DNA of 44,747 nucleotides from Oribacterium sp. P6A1 (GCF_000702885.1 NZ_JNKO01000022.1:1-44747), one strand, 5' to 3'. Counted from the stretch's first letter, positions 9,801-17,329 are shown. The notes: generated by a model not told the origin, from the sequence alone. Translations and numbers: made by a program.

Positions 9801-9943
9801 CCATCATTAAAGATGGTTCCGGAACCCAGCTCACAAGTGATGTTGTGGATGCATTTTTACGGCTTGTGGATAAGGGTGAGTTCCGCGCTCCGGATGATGA
9901 CGGCGGAGGAAGTACCGAAGATATCGTAAACATTAAAAAATAA
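6857..9943 (+). CDS. Beta-propeller (reg_prop/Y_Y_Y) membrane receptor with HD-GYP c-di-GMP phosphodiesterase
   Basis: This 1028-residue single protein joins an extracytoplasmic sensor to c-di-GMP hydrolysis. An N-terminal signal/anchor (about 10-32) is followed by repeated reg_prop blades (FIWIGGYSGLIRYDG, RLWIGTNDAGLAM and others, about 55-690) and a Y_Y_Y domain (about 700-780). Next come a membrane segment (about 786-806), a short helical linker and an HD-GYP domain (about 835-1010). The catalytic signatures HDIGKIG (from His878) and HHERPDGKGYP (from His931) are intact, so the enzyme should be active. There is no histidine kinase or receiver domain, unlike the related hybrid systems. The ATG at 6857 follows AGAGGT. 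A possible -10 (ATGTATAAT, ending 6723) lies upstream, without a well-spaced -35. The ligand is unknown; Y_Y_Y/reg_prop sensors in gut bacteria often sense glycans. Confidence 0.92.
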   Translation: MNKPFFSLRKILISVSIILTAVIMLSFSAFSEELRTNHNESGNINRPLSVDPTGEAEDFTAVLYNNTNGLPTSEANAITETAEGFIWIGGYSGLIRYDGNTFLRLDSSTGVSSVTSLYVDKKNRLWIGTNDAGLAMMEHDNLHQWGESDGLNYLRVTSITEGSDGTIYVSAGSGLAMIDENLKLRYLDDPRVADSSVEALRNDEDGLIFGITDHSDIFTVKDGHILSFISHEDSGFSNLSYILPDIKNKSYVYLATDESKIYHFDLRGKGKILKEWDVSPIFSISSLEYIDGALWICAQNGIGKLCDDELKCVHNIPMNSSIEKMITDYSGNLWFTSSRQGVMKIVPNRFTDLFKRYGIPSSVVNTTCLYKDRLFMGSDTGLVVLDEKDGKILNSVNLTKAETASGIELQSKDLISLLSMKRIRSIIRDSKDRLWISTWNSEGLLRYDDGELMVFTEKDGLMSARIRAVSEKKDGSMLVVNTGGVSIIKGDKVVKNYDKETGITIPENLTVTEGFNGEILLGSNGGGVFIITDEETRNITTRDGLSSGIIMRIKRDDKRRVYWLVTSNSLTYITEDFEVHTIKDFPYSNNYDLYENSSGDMWVLSSNGIYVVSADELMGDEKPDTVFYGLDNGLPCISTANSYSELTDNGELYIASGETVVKVNINKNFENVSELKVAVPFVDADNRRFYPDENGVFNLPSDIQKLTINSFVYNYSLINPQVTYYLEGFDSYGRTVDRSSLVPVDYTNLRGGAYNFVIEIKDSMGRGTNAFSVKIVKEKAFYEQLWFYVISLIFITIVLCYLVQVYINQQMRALKKKNQETMTLIEEITEAFAKMIDMKDRYTNGHSSRVAHYTAMLSKELGYDDETVHKYYRIALLHDIGKIGVPSSVLNKSGKLTDEEFEIIKSHTTKGYEALKDISIMPELSVGAQAHHERPDGKGYPNHLKEGEIPRVAQIIAVADCFDAMYSKRPYRNRMNFDKVVSIIKDGSGTQLTSDVVDAFLRLVDKGEFRAPDDDGGGSTEDIVNIKK

Positions 9944-10034
9944 CCGACCCGGAACGATGCAATCACACAAAATCAAAAAAACAAGAACCGGGTCTCCCAT
10001 AAAACAGATTCCTGAAAAGGAGTATAAATTGAGA

Positions 10035-10832
10035 ATGAACAAAAAAATCCTTCAGGCCGCAGTGATGATAGCGGCTCTGACCATTTCAAACCCATTACCT
10101 TTATATGCCTATACCGTAGCAGGACAGGGTGTAACCCCCATATCTTCCGTAGGAGGCGCCGTTTCCTACACCTACGATTCTGTCCCCGGCTCTTCCATGA
10201 GTGCCTACGGAATAGAAGCTTCTGAGCTTACTCTCCAGCAGATTGAAGATTCAAAGGGGGCGTGGGCATGGATAGATACGGATTATGATGGTGTGGCAGA
10301 AAGATATTATCTTATAAAATCCAATGTATATCTTATAAACGGAATCATGCCTGACGGAAAGACAGTGAACTCACTGGGACAGTGGACAGTGGACGGAATG
10401 GTCATGCACCGCATGGCCGATGACCGGAATGCTGTTAATGCTGCTATACAGAGAGCCCAGGCAGAGTATGGGAATAGTTTCAATGGAATATACTCGGGAC
10501 TCATCACTACCACCGAGGTAAAAAATACCGGTAAAGTGGCAACCAAAACCGGCACAAAAGACGTAACTAAGAAGGTAACTGTACAGAAGTATCTAACCAT
10601 GACGGTATCTCAAAAATCAGTAACCGAATTAAGCGTTACTGTCAGCGACGATGACGGAGCCGAAACCCTGGATTACGAATATGCAGGACTCAATACCTTA
10701 CACAATGGTGTAACCATGTGGAAATCCAAAAAATCCAAGAATGATGAGTACCTGCTGTTTTACGGATATAACTCCATAGTGTTTTACGACTATGATGGCA
10801 ATCTCGCCGGACAGCTTATGAAGATAGGCTGA
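10035..10832 (+). CDS. Secreted protein with one degenerate cell-wall-binding-type repeat
   Basis: This 265-residue exported protein of unknown function begins with a signal peptide (MNKKILQAAVMIAAL, cleavage near LYAYTV). Residues about 75-125 (WAWIDTDYDGVAERYYLI...INGIMPDGKTVNSLGQWTVDG) match the pattern of a single choline/glucan-binding-type wall repeat common in Lachnospiraceae secreted proteins. The rest, rich in Thr/Val/Ser, is not recognised. AAAAGGAG at 10015-10022 could serve ATG 10035 (12-base spacing) or an in-frame TTG at 10029 (6-base spacing); the two differ by two residues. It lies 91 bp after the HD-GYP gene without a convincing terminator and 13 bp before the AAA+ gene, so the three may be co-transcribed. 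Confidence 0.7.
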   Translation: MNKKILQAAVMIAALTISNPLPLYAYTVAGQGVTPISSVGGAVSYTYDSVPGSSMSAYGIEASELTLQQIEDSKGAWAWIDTDYDGVAERYYLIKSNVYLINGIMPDGKTVNSLGQWTVDGMVMHRMADDRNAVNAAIQRAQAEYGNSFNGIYSGLITTTEVKNTGKVATKTGTKDVTKKVTVQKYLTMTVSQKSVTELSVTVSDDDGAETLDYEYAGLNTLHNGVTMWKSKKSKNDEYLLFYGYNSIVFYDYDGNLAGQLMKIG

Positions 10833-10845
10833 GAAAGGGGGACAG

Positions 10846-13260
10846 ATGAGAGCATTAACTATTTTCATTGACGAACAGTGGCTGGCTGCAGTATCGGAAA
10901 AGAATATGGGCGTTCCCTGCAGCATCATCGCCGAAGATATGACTGAAAGTCTTCCCGTGGAAGTACAGTATCAGGGGGTCACCAAAACCACCTTTATCTA
11001 TGACGAAAACGAGCTGGATGAGGAAAAAATGGTCTACTGTCTCCGCAGGATCCTGGAGAAACGTTTTGACATGAGCTACGATGTTCAGGAAGCCATAGTG
11101 AATTACAGGATCAGTCTCCTGTCCGAAGAAGATGATGACGAGACTTCCGACGAGGATGACTCAGGGGCAGAAGTGGATAATGAGGACAGAGCACGGGGCA
11201 GTAAGCCCAAAGCTTCTTCAGGACGGATCCCGGAAGAAAACAGCACAATAAAAGAATTTTCGGAAGCATCGGGAACAGGGCCGGAAAAAAGCAAAAAGAG
11301 TGAAAGTGAAAAGCCCTCCAGAAAACGTATGCGTACAGCTCCTGATATCTCTTCAAAGGATGAGGATGAGGATTCAAACGGAGAAATAGATATAGTAACC
11401 ATTGGCGAAGAGGGCGGAACGTCATCCGGAAAGCGTTCAAAGAAAAACAAGGATACGGATACGGGAAGCAAAAAGAAGGGTGATAAAAAGCTGGGACAGG
11501 ATCCCATTTCCTTCGGCGGAAAGAGAGATGATAAAGAAGACATAGCTCCGGCATTCCAAAGAATCAGGGAACTGAAGGGAAGCGACAGTCTCATTCATTT
11601 ATGTGAAAGGCTGCAAAAGCTTGCGCCTGTACTTCAGACTGAAGAATTTGTGGATGTGCTTGAGGACAGGGCTTTTCTCTTCTCTGCAGAGCAGGATATA
11701 GGAATAAACGCAAGAGTGTCCATGTTCTTTGACTTCATGAGAGATGCGGACCTTCTTCCTTCAGAGTTCGGAGGCTGCGAGATACAGCTTGCATGCGGAA
11801 GATCCGTGGGACTGCCCACCTCCATGGCCAAGCAGTTCATAGCCCAGACGGAAGCGAGTATGTTCTGCATAGACATCAGCACATGGGTAGGTCAGATAGA
11901 TGATCCGGAGTTCAGAGACTTCCTGCTTTTCCTCTATGGACAAAAGGATATGTACAGATATGTATTCAGAATCCCCTATGTGGAAAAAAAGGTGCTCAAT
12001 CAGGTTGCTGATGTTATAGGAGATATCTTTACCGTGGAAGTGGTCACACTGCCGCCCCTGAATCAAAATCTCCTTGAAGAAACCGCAGTTTCGCAGCTTA
12101 AAAGCTACGGGTACAGCATATCCCCGGAGGCACTCACACTTTTCAGAAAAAGGATTGCAGAAGAAAAATCCGATGGCCGTTTCTACGGTATGAATACAAT
12201 CGGAAAAGTTGTAAAAGAGATGGTCCTGAAGAAACTGGATAAAGAGACCGTGCTTGATAAACCCGAAAAAGATCAGCTTAGGGAGATAACTTCGGCGGAC
12301 CTTGAGGACCTGATTTCAAACCGGCATCATGATCACTCCGATCCCGAAAATGAACTTTCCGACATGATCGGCGTTAAAGAGGTAAGAGAACAGCTTGATT
12401 CACTTATAGATGAAATGACCGCCGAGGGAAAGCCTAAATGTCTCAGGTTTGTTGGAAATCCGGGAACGGGAAGAACTGTTATTGCAAGGATACTTGGTGA
12501 GATACTGAGGGAGAAAGGCATCCTCAAAAAGGGGGATATCATTGAACACAGTATGAAGGATCTTATGGGAACCGTACCCGGGGAGACCGTACCTAAGACC
12601 CTGAGCATCTGCCGTGATGCCACGGATTCGGTTCTCTTTATAGACGAGCCTTATCCAGAGATAAAGGAAATAGTGCCTGATCAGGATGAGATGGGCAAGG
12701 ACTATGATGATTACGAAGTTCCGGAAGATTACAAGCAGAAGCCGGATTATGACTTCCATAAAGAAGCATTGGAAACCCTCATCTCTGAAATGCAGGCCAA
12801 TGAAAACATCCTGGTTGTTCTGTCCCTTACCAAAGAAGAACTGGAAAAGGTCAGAAAAGATGCTCCTGATATAGACAAATTCATGCCGGGAGAGATAGAG
12901 TTCAAGGATTTCAGCAGAAAGGAGCTTGGGGAAATTTTTCTTCGCATGTGCAGGCGGAACAAATTCCATCTCGAAGACAGCCTGAAGCAGGAGATCATGA
13001 ATTACTTTGATAAACTGCCGGAGAATGTCACCAAATCCGGAAAATTCACAAATGCAAGGTATGTAAGAAATCTTTTCGACCGTACCTGGTCAAAGACCCT
13101 GTTAAGGGCAGAGATAGATCAGAAGGACGGAAGGGAGATCACTATGCAGGATTTCCGTCTTGCCGCAGCGGAAAGCGCAGAACTTCTTAATAAAAAAGAG
13201 CCCAGAAAATATCCTTTGGGATTCAGACTTGATCCTGCAGACCAGATAGATGCTGTTTGA
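10846..13260 (+). CDS. Tandem AAA+ protein with acidic linker and P-loop Lys-to-Arg
   Basis: This is an 804-residue cytoplasmic protein with no signal or membrane segment. Residues 1-90 form a small unrecognised folded domain. About 90-235 is a highly charged Ser/Asp/Glu/Lys linker, predicted disordered. About 240-505 resembles an AAA+ module of the CbxX/CFQX type that has lost its nucleotide motifs but keeps a lid-like helical end. About 520-790 is a second CbxX-like AAA+ module with GNPGTGRT (537-544), where the Walker A lysine is arginine, and a Walker B LFIDEPY (Asp600, Glu601). The sensor-2-like segment ARYVRNLFDR is present. Lysine is normally needed to hold the phosphates, so ATPase activity is doubtful; a scaffold or nucleotide-sensing role is possible. 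The start follows AGGGGG. Function is unknown. Confidence 0.75.
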   Translation: MRALTIFIDEQWLAAVSEKNMGVPCSIIAEDMTESLPVEVQYQGVTKTTFIYDENELDEEKMVYCLRRILEKRFDMSYDVQEAIVNYRISLLSEEDDDETSDEDDSGAEVDNEDRARGSKPKASSGRIPEENSTIKEFSEASGTGPEKSKKSESEKPSRKRMRTAPDISSKDEDEDSNGEIDIVTIGEEGGTSSGKRSKKNKDTDTGSKKKGDKKLGQDPISFGGKRDDKEDIAPAFQRIRELKGSDSLIHLCERLQKLAPVLQTEEFVDVLEDRAFLFSAEQDIGINARVSMFFDFMRDADLLPSEFGGCEIQLACGRSVGLPTSMAKQFIAQTEASMFCIDISTWVGQIDDPEFRDFLLFLYGQKDMYRYVFRIPYVEKKVLNQVADVIGDIFTVEVVTLPPLNQNLLEETAVSQLKSYGYSISPEALTLFRKRIAEEKSDGRFYGMNTIGKVVKEMVLKKLDKETVLDKPEKDQLREITSADLEDLISNRHHDHSDPENELSDMIGVKEVREQLDSLIDEMTAEGKPKCLRFVGNPGTGRTVIARILGEILREKGILKKGDIIEHSMKDLMGTVPGETVPKTLSICRDATDSVLFIDEPYPEIKEIVPDQDEMGKDYDDYEVPEDYKQKPDYDFHKEALETLISEMQANENILVVLSLTKEELEKVRKDAPDIDKFMPGEIEFKDFSRKELGEIFLRMCRRNKFHLEDSLKQEIMNYFDKLPENVTKSGKFTNARYVRNLFDRTWSKTLLRAEIDQKDGREITMQDFRLAAAESAELLNKKEPRKYPLGFRLDPADQIDAV

Positions 13261-13269
13261 CTGAGAATG

Positions 13270-13278
13270 TGCTATAAT
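13270..13278 (+). promoter_or_regulatory. Extended -10 promoter of the salvage operon
   Basis: TGCTATAAT is a perfect extended -10 (TGn plus TATAAT), placed 36 bases before the cdd start. A TTGACT at 13257-13262 is too close (10-base spacer) to be its -35, so the extended element probably carries recognition. Confidence 0.6.
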
Positions 13279-13313
13279 TTTCAGACACATACAAAAAACA
13301 AAAGGAATTTTTT

Positions 13314-13733
13314 ATGGCAGAAAAAGATTTAAAGAAACTTATCGAAAAGGCGCTGGATATGCGTAATTCATCCTATGCGCCTTATTCACACTATAAAGTG
13401 GGAGCAGCTCTTGAAGCTTCGGACGGACAGATCTTCAGCGGCTGCAACATAGAGAACTCAAGCTATGGAGCAGCCAACTGTGCCGAAAGAACAGCTTTTT
13501 TCAAGGCTGTGAGCGAAGGCGTCCATGATTTCAAACGTATCGTAATAACCGGCGGCCCTGATGATGGAGAGCTTCAGTATGCCACTCCCTGCGGCATCTG
13601 CCGTCAGGTCATGAGAGAATTCTGTGATCCTGAGAGCTTCGAGATAATACTCGCAAAGAGCACCGGGGATTACAAGATATTCACTCTGGCACAGCTTCTT
13701 CCGGAAAGTTTCGGACCGGAGAACCTGCTGTAA
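13314..13733 (+). CDS. cdd: Cytidine deaminase
   Basis: This 139-residue zinc enzyme deaminates cytidine and deoxycytidine to uridine and deoxyuridine in pyrimidine salvage. The zinc site is complete: Cys56-Ala-Glu58 (CAERT), with Glu58 as proton shuttle, and Cys93/Cys96 in PCGIC. The substrate-binding segment SGCNIENSSYG is present. The length is typical of the short homotetrameric bacterial form. It leads a run of nucleoside genes on the same strand, with an extended -10 just upstream and AAAGGA before the ATG. Confidence 0.96.
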   Translation: MAEKDLKKLIEKALDMRNSSYAPYSHYKVGAALEASDGQIFSGCNIENSSYGAANCAERTAFFKAVSEGVHDFKRIVITGGPDDGELQYATPCGICRQVMREFCDPESFEIILAKSTGDYKIFTLAQLLPESFGPENLL

Positions 13734-13815
13734 AAGTGTTTCACAGGGACCACAAAACCCTCTGAAACAGGATGTATGCAGTTATTAATTGATTTTAATT
13801 TTGGAGGAAAATATT

Positions 13816-14517
13816 ATGTCAACACCACACAACAGAGCAGAACTCGGAGACATTGCAAAGACCGTACTTATGCCGGGAGATCCGCTCCGCGCAAAGTATA
13901 TCGCAGAAACTTATCTTGAGAATCCGGTTTGTTTCAATACAGTAAGAAACATGTTCGGATACACAGGAACATACAAAGGCAAAAAGGTTTCCGTTATGGG
14001 CGGCGGAATGGGTATACCGTCAATCGGTATCTACTCCTATGAGCTTTTCCATTTTTATGATGTCGACAACATCATCCGTATCGGTTCAGCCGGCGGTCTG
14101 CAGGAGGATGTCAATGTCAACGACGTTATCATAGGCATGGGTGCCTGCACAGATTCAAACTATGCTTCACAGTTTGAGCTTCCCGGAACATTTGCACCAA
14201 TAGCAGATTACGGTCTTCTTTCAAAGGCTGTGGAAGCGGCAGATAAGTTAGGTGTCAATGTTCGCGTCGGAAACATCGTGTCATCGGATGTATTCTACGA
14301 CGGACGTAAGGAAAGAAACGAGAAGTGGAGAGATATGGGCTGTCTTGCCTGCGAAATGGAGGGAGCAGGTCTCTATATGAACGCCGCTGCGGCACACAAG
14401 CATGCCCTTTGCATACTTACTATTTCAGACCATCTTTTCAAGGAGGGTGAGCTTACACCTGAGGAACGTGAGAAGAGTTTCAATGACATGATGCGCATTG
14501 CACTGGAGCTTGCATGA
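13816..14517 (+). CDS. deoD: Purine-nucleoside phosphorylase, DeoD type
   Basis: This 233-residue phosphorylase splits purine (deoxy)nucleosides with phosphate to free base and (deoxy)ribose-1-phosphate. The start at ATG 13816 (MSTPHNRAE) is set by GGAGG at 13803-13807. Family hallmarks are [12 protein letters not shown] near the N-terminus, RIGSAGG (phosphate/base site), [12 protein letters not shown] (ribose binding) and ILTISDH with the catalytic Asp. It is 82 bp from cdd and is followed by udp one base after its stop, so it belongs to the same salvage operon. Confidence 0.96.
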   Translation: MSTPHNRAELGDIAKTVLMPGDPLRAKYIAETYLENPVCFNTVRNMFGYTGTYKGKKVSVMGGGMGIPSIGIYSYELFHFYDVDNIIRIGSAGGLQEDVNVNDVIIGMGACTDSNYASQFELPGTFAPIADYGLLSKAVEAADKLGVNVRVGNIVSSDVFYDGRKERNEKWRDMGCLACEMEGAGLYMNAAAAHKHALCILTISDHLFKEGELTPEEREKSFNDMMRIALELA

Positions 14518-14518
14518 T

Positions 14519-15292
14519 ATGATTAATTACAGTGAAGACAAGACCATGTATCACATCGGTGTGGCACCGGGACAGGTGGGACGATATGTACTTCTTCCCG
14601 GAGACCCGAAGAGATGTAAAAAAATAGCCGCATATTTTGATGATCCGGTCTTTGTGGCTGATAATCGTGAATATGTGACTTATACAGGTAAGCTTGACGG
14701 AGTTCCGGTATCCGTGACATCAACAGGCATAGGAGGACCTTCCGCATCCATCGCCATGGAGGAGCTTAAGATGTGCGGAGCGGATACATTCATCCGCATC
14801 GGTACAGCCGGAGGCATGGATCTGAATGTTCAGGCCGGTGATGTGGTTATCGCAAACGCTGCCATCCGCATGGAGGGAACCTCCAAGGAGTATGCTCCCA
14901 TAGAGTGGCCGGCAGCAGCAGACTTTGAGATTACTTCTGTGCTTAACCAGGCGGCTGAGAATCTGGGTTTCCGTCATCATGTGGGAGTAGTGGAGTGCAA
15001 AGACGCCTTTTACGGCCAGCATAAGCCCGAAGATCTTCCTGTAAGCTATGAGCTTCTTAACAAGTGGCAGTCATGGCTTAAGCTGGGATGCAAGGCTTCC
15101 GAAATGGAGTCAGCAGCCCTCTTTACAGTTGCTGCCTACCTCAAGGTCAGAGTCGGTTCGGTTCTTTTCATCATGTCCAATCAGGAGCGTGTAAAACAGG
15201 GTCTCAGCAATGAGATAGAACACGACACCGATAAGGCCATAAAGACCGCCATCGAGGCATTAAGATTACTTATAAAGCAGGATTCGAAATGA
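14519..15292 (+). CDS. udp: Uridine phosphorylase-family nucleoside phosphorylase
   Basis: This 257-residue member of the same fold as DeoD has uridine-phosphorylase features: [45 protein letters not shown] (the family's uracil-recognition region) and [11 protein letters not shown]. It should convert uridine and deoxyuridine, the products of Cdd, to uracil and sugar phosphate, which fits its place downstream of cdd. The start at 14519 is one base after the deoD stop, with GGAG about 11 bases upstream inside deoD. Its 3' end overlaps tadA by four bases (ATGA). Confidence 0.92.
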   Translation: MINYSEDKTMYHIGVAPGQVGRYVLLPGDPKRCKKIAAYFDDPVFVADNREYVTYTGKLDGVPVSVTSTGIGGPSASIAMEELKMCGADTFIRIGTAGGMDLNVQAGDVVIANAAIRMEGTSKEYAPIEWPAAADFEITSVLNQAAENLGFRHHVGVVECKDAFYGQHKPEDLPVSYELLNKWQSWLKLGCKASEMESAALFTVAAYLKVRVGSVLFIMSNQERVKQGLSNEIEHDTDKAIKTAIEALRLLIKQDSK

Positions 15293-15819
15293 CCCAGTTG
15301 ACTCAGGAAGAAAAATATATGCAGCTTGCCATACGGGAAGCGAAGAAAGCACATAAAAACGGTGACGTACCTATAGGGTGCGTCATCGTTTATGATGGGA
15401 CAAAACCGGACAGCAAGGCAGATAAAAATGCTGAAGCCCACAATATAAAGCCAGGCACCATCATAGGCCGGGGCTACAATCAGAGAAACAAAAAGCATAA
15501 TTCTCTCATGCATGCAGAAATCATAGCCATAAAAAAAGCATGTAAGGCTTTTGAGGACTGGCGGCTTGAAGACTGTACCATGTATGTAACACTGGAGCCC
15601 TGCCCCATGTGCGCGGGAGCTATAGTTCAGGCAAGACTCCCCAGGGTTGTCATGGGCTCAATGAACCAGAAGGCAGGATGCTGCGGCTCGGTGCTGGATA
15701 TGCTCCATGAAAGCCGGTTCAATCATCAGTGTGATGTGAAGAAGGATATTCTTTACGACGATTGCACAAAACTAATGACAGATTTTTTTAAGGGATTGCG
15801 GGAAAAGAACAAAAAATGA
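15289..15819 (+). CDS. tadA: tRNA-specific adenosine deaminase
   Basis: This 176-residue zinc deaminase makes inosine-34 in the anticodon of tRNA-Arg(ACG), an essential wobble modification. The zinc and catalytic residues are His75 and Glu77 (MHAEI) and Cys105/Cys108 ([10 protein letters not shown]). The [15 protein letters not shown] segment near the C-terminus is typical of TadA. Compared with usual 150-160-residue TadA, there is a charged insert at about 39-55 between the first two strands. It is coupled by ATGA overlaps to udp upstream and thiN downstream, so a tRNA-editing gene is embedded in a nucleoside-salvage operon. Confidence 0.93.
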   Translation: MTQLTQEEKYMQLAIREAKKAHKNGDVPIGCVIVYDGTKPDSKADKNAEAHNIKPGTIIGRGYNQRNKKHNSLMHAEIIAIKKACKAFEDWRLEDCTMYVTLEPCPMCAGAIVQARLPRVVMGSMNQKAGCCGSVLDMLHESRFNHQCDVKKDILYDDCTKLMTDFFKGLREKNKK

Positions 15820-16550
15820 TGCAGGTAGCAGAAGAGACAGTACAGCAGAGAAAATGCATAATAGTAGGTGCGGGAGATTTTTTCGGAATGCCCGTACTCC
15901 CCGGAGAGGGTGATTATGTCATCGCCGCAGATGCCGGATACGAAAATCTCAAACGACTTGGTATCAAACCGGATCTTATAGTAGGAGACTTTGATTCCAT
16001 GCATGTGGCCGGTGTCAAAGGCACCACCGGAGATGTGAAGGATCTGGATATTTTCGCTGATGCGGAAACCGCAGAATATATCCATCATTTGAAAAAGCTG
16101 GATCTTGACGGAGTAGAGACCAGAGTCATTGATCCTGTAAAGAACGACCCCGATATGATGGCCTGTGTCAGAATAGGTCTTGAAAAAGGAATCAGGGAGT
16201 TTCACATCATCGGCGGAACGGGAAAACGTATAGATCATAGCATTGCCAATCTCCAGATACTTGCCTTCCTTGCCATGCAGGGCGCAAGAGGGTATCTGTA
16301 CAGCTCATCCCAGATCACAACAGCCATAAGAAATACCACTGTTCGATTTCCCAAAGAAATGAAAGGGTATTTCTCGGCTTTTTCCTATTCCGACCGTTCC
16401 CTGGGAGTCACGGAAAAGGGATTCAAATACATCATAAAGGATGTCACGCTGAATAATCTGACTCCCACAGGGCTCAGCAACGAATTTGTGGGAACAGAAG
16501 CCGAGATAAGTGTTAGGGAAGGAACTCTGATTCTCGTATACGGGTTTTAA
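15816..16550 (+). CDS. thiN: Thiamine diphosphokinase
   Basis: This 244-residue enzyme transfers pyrophosphate from ATP to thiamine, giving the cofactor TPP. The signatures are CIIVGAGDF, IAADAGYENLKRLGIKPDLIVGDFDS (nucleotide and Mg binding), KNDPDMMACV and GGTGKRIDHSIANLQIL, followed by a C-terminal beta domain ending in GTLILVYGF. The ATG overlaps the tadA stop by four bases, and a second ATG follows at once at 15819. It closes the operon. I see no TPP-riboswitch core nearby. Confidence 0.92.
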   Translation: MMQVAEETVQQRKCIIVGAGDFFGMPVLPGEGDYVIAADAGYENLKRLGIKPDLIVGDFDSMHVAGVKGTTGDVKDLDIFADAETAEYIHHLKKLDLDGVETRVIDPVKNDPDMMACVRIGLEKGIREFHIIGGTGKRIDHSIANLQILAFLAMQGARGYLYSSSQITTAIRNTTVRFPKEMKGYFSAFSYSDRSLGVTEKGFKYIIKDVTLNNLTPTGLSNEFVGTEAEISVREGTLILVYGF

Positions 16551-16640
16551 AGCACAATCATACCGGATTCTTAAAAATAATACATAAAATAAAAAAATAT
16601 TCTTCATTTATAAATTTTTCATGACTGAGTAATACTTTAC

Positions 16641-16669
16641 TTGAATAGATAAAGCTGCTTTGATATAAT
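16641..16669 (+). promoter_or_regulatory. Promoter of the 6S-like RNA
   Basis: TTGAAT (16641-16646) and a perfect TATAAT (16664-16669) are separated by 17 bases. Transcription should start near 16676, just before the closing stem of the RNA. Confidence 0.75.
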
Positions 16670-16675
16670 CCATTC

Positions 16676-16914
16676 AAGAAGTAAATAGCTGGAACGTTCG
16701 AGGCCGCACAAATTGAACCTACAAATAAGACCTACGGGATTCCAATATTTGAATGCTCATATAATGCCTTCCATTTGGTCAAGGACTATAGCGGTATTCG
16801 TGAGGTCTCCCACCTAGCATACAGGCTAGGAGTCAAGCGTGTGGTACGGCGTTTTGGTCTTACTCCATAAAAATCGTATGATTTTAGACCGGTGATTTAT
16901 TCACCGGTTTTTTT
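16676..16914 (+). ncRNA. ssrS: 6S RNA (putative), with intrinsic terminator
   Basis: There is no reading frame, but the region folds as 6S RNA does. The closing stem pairs CTGGAACG with CGTTTTGG (8 bp, with wobbles), and GCCGCAC pairs with GTGTGGT. A further helix (TTGA with TCAA, CC with GG) leads into a large central bubble whose 3' strand carries the hairpin CCTAGC-ATACAG-GCTAGG. The apical arm pairs GACCT/AGGTC, then ACGGG with TTCGT. A bubble with a 3'-strand hairpin is the 6S design that mimics an open promoter for RNA polymerase. A matched promoter precedes it, and the terminator ACCGGTGA-TTTAT-TCACCGGT plus T6 (16888-16914) ends it. SRP RNA, RNase P and tmRNA are excluded by missing core motifs. 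Confidence 0.68.
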
Positions 16915-16996
16915 ATTTGTCATAAGGCTGCCACAGATAAGACAGCTTATTTTCACTTTTTGCAATATTTCTTGAAAATATTATGTTATGATATAA

Positions 16997-17246
16997 GTGT
17001 CATGAAGTCTATCCTCCACTTGTGCTTGCACAAAAGTGGAGGATAGACTTCATGACACGCCCCACATGGAGCACGAAAGGACGATTTATCGGCCTGAGAG
17101 TGCGGAATGTGGGAGGAACGCTTTTTGTGGCAGGTCCGAAGGACCTGGCATGTAGCGTCAGCCCTTCGCGAAGCGAATTCAAATGGGCTGACGTTCCCAG
17201 TGAGCGCATAGCGCGAAGCGGTCCGATATCGACTTTTGACACTCAC
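16997..17246. repeat. Hairpin-rich intergenic repeat element
   Basis: Two perfect 25-nt complementary arms (16997-17021 and 17034-17058) enclose GTGCTTGCACAA, giving a very long hairpin. Three more hairpins follow: CAGGTCC-GAA-GGACCTG (17131-17147), CGTCAGCCC with GGGCTGACG (17156-17193), whose loop contains TTCGC-GAA-GCGAA, and a GCGC-rich segment near 17205-17217. The outer ends are imperfect inverted repeats (GTGTCATGAAGTC and GACTTTTGACAC). The segment is richer in GC than its flanks. Both strands carry spurious open frames of about 80 residues; these look like translations of a dispersed repeat rather than genes. It sits in the leader of the AI-2E gene. Confidence 0.6.
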
Positions 17247-17329
17247 ATCATGCTGTCATGACCGGTAACAAGCCGGGTCATCCACCGCATATCAAGTGCA
17301 TCATATGATGGTTTTACAGGAGGGTAGTT

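Noticed and set aside
6857-9943. Hybrid two-component sensor, as often found with reg_prop/Y_Y_Y domains
   Set aside because: No histidine kinase, HATPase, receiver or AraC domain follows; the output is HD-GYP.
9946-9994. GACCCGG/CCGGGTC pair after the HD-GYP gene as a terminator
   Set aside because: Only 7 bp with a 35-base loop and no T tract.
13257-13262. TTGACT as the -35 of the cdd promoter
   Set aside because: It lies only 10 bases from TATAAT; the extended -10 explains the promoter better.
15600-16000. TPP riboswitch near thiN
   Set aside because: No Thi-box sequence; thiN is translated from within an operon overlap with no leader.
16676-16914. Possible SRP RNA or RNase P RNA
   Set aside because: The SRP GGAAG/AGCAG apical loop and the conserved RNase P core sequences are absent; the bubble-and-stem layout fits 6S RNA better.
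17022-17261. 79-residue plus-strand frame and its minus-strand counterpart
   Set aside because: Both are read through the hairpin arms of a repeat element and their composition follows the palindromes; treated as spurious.
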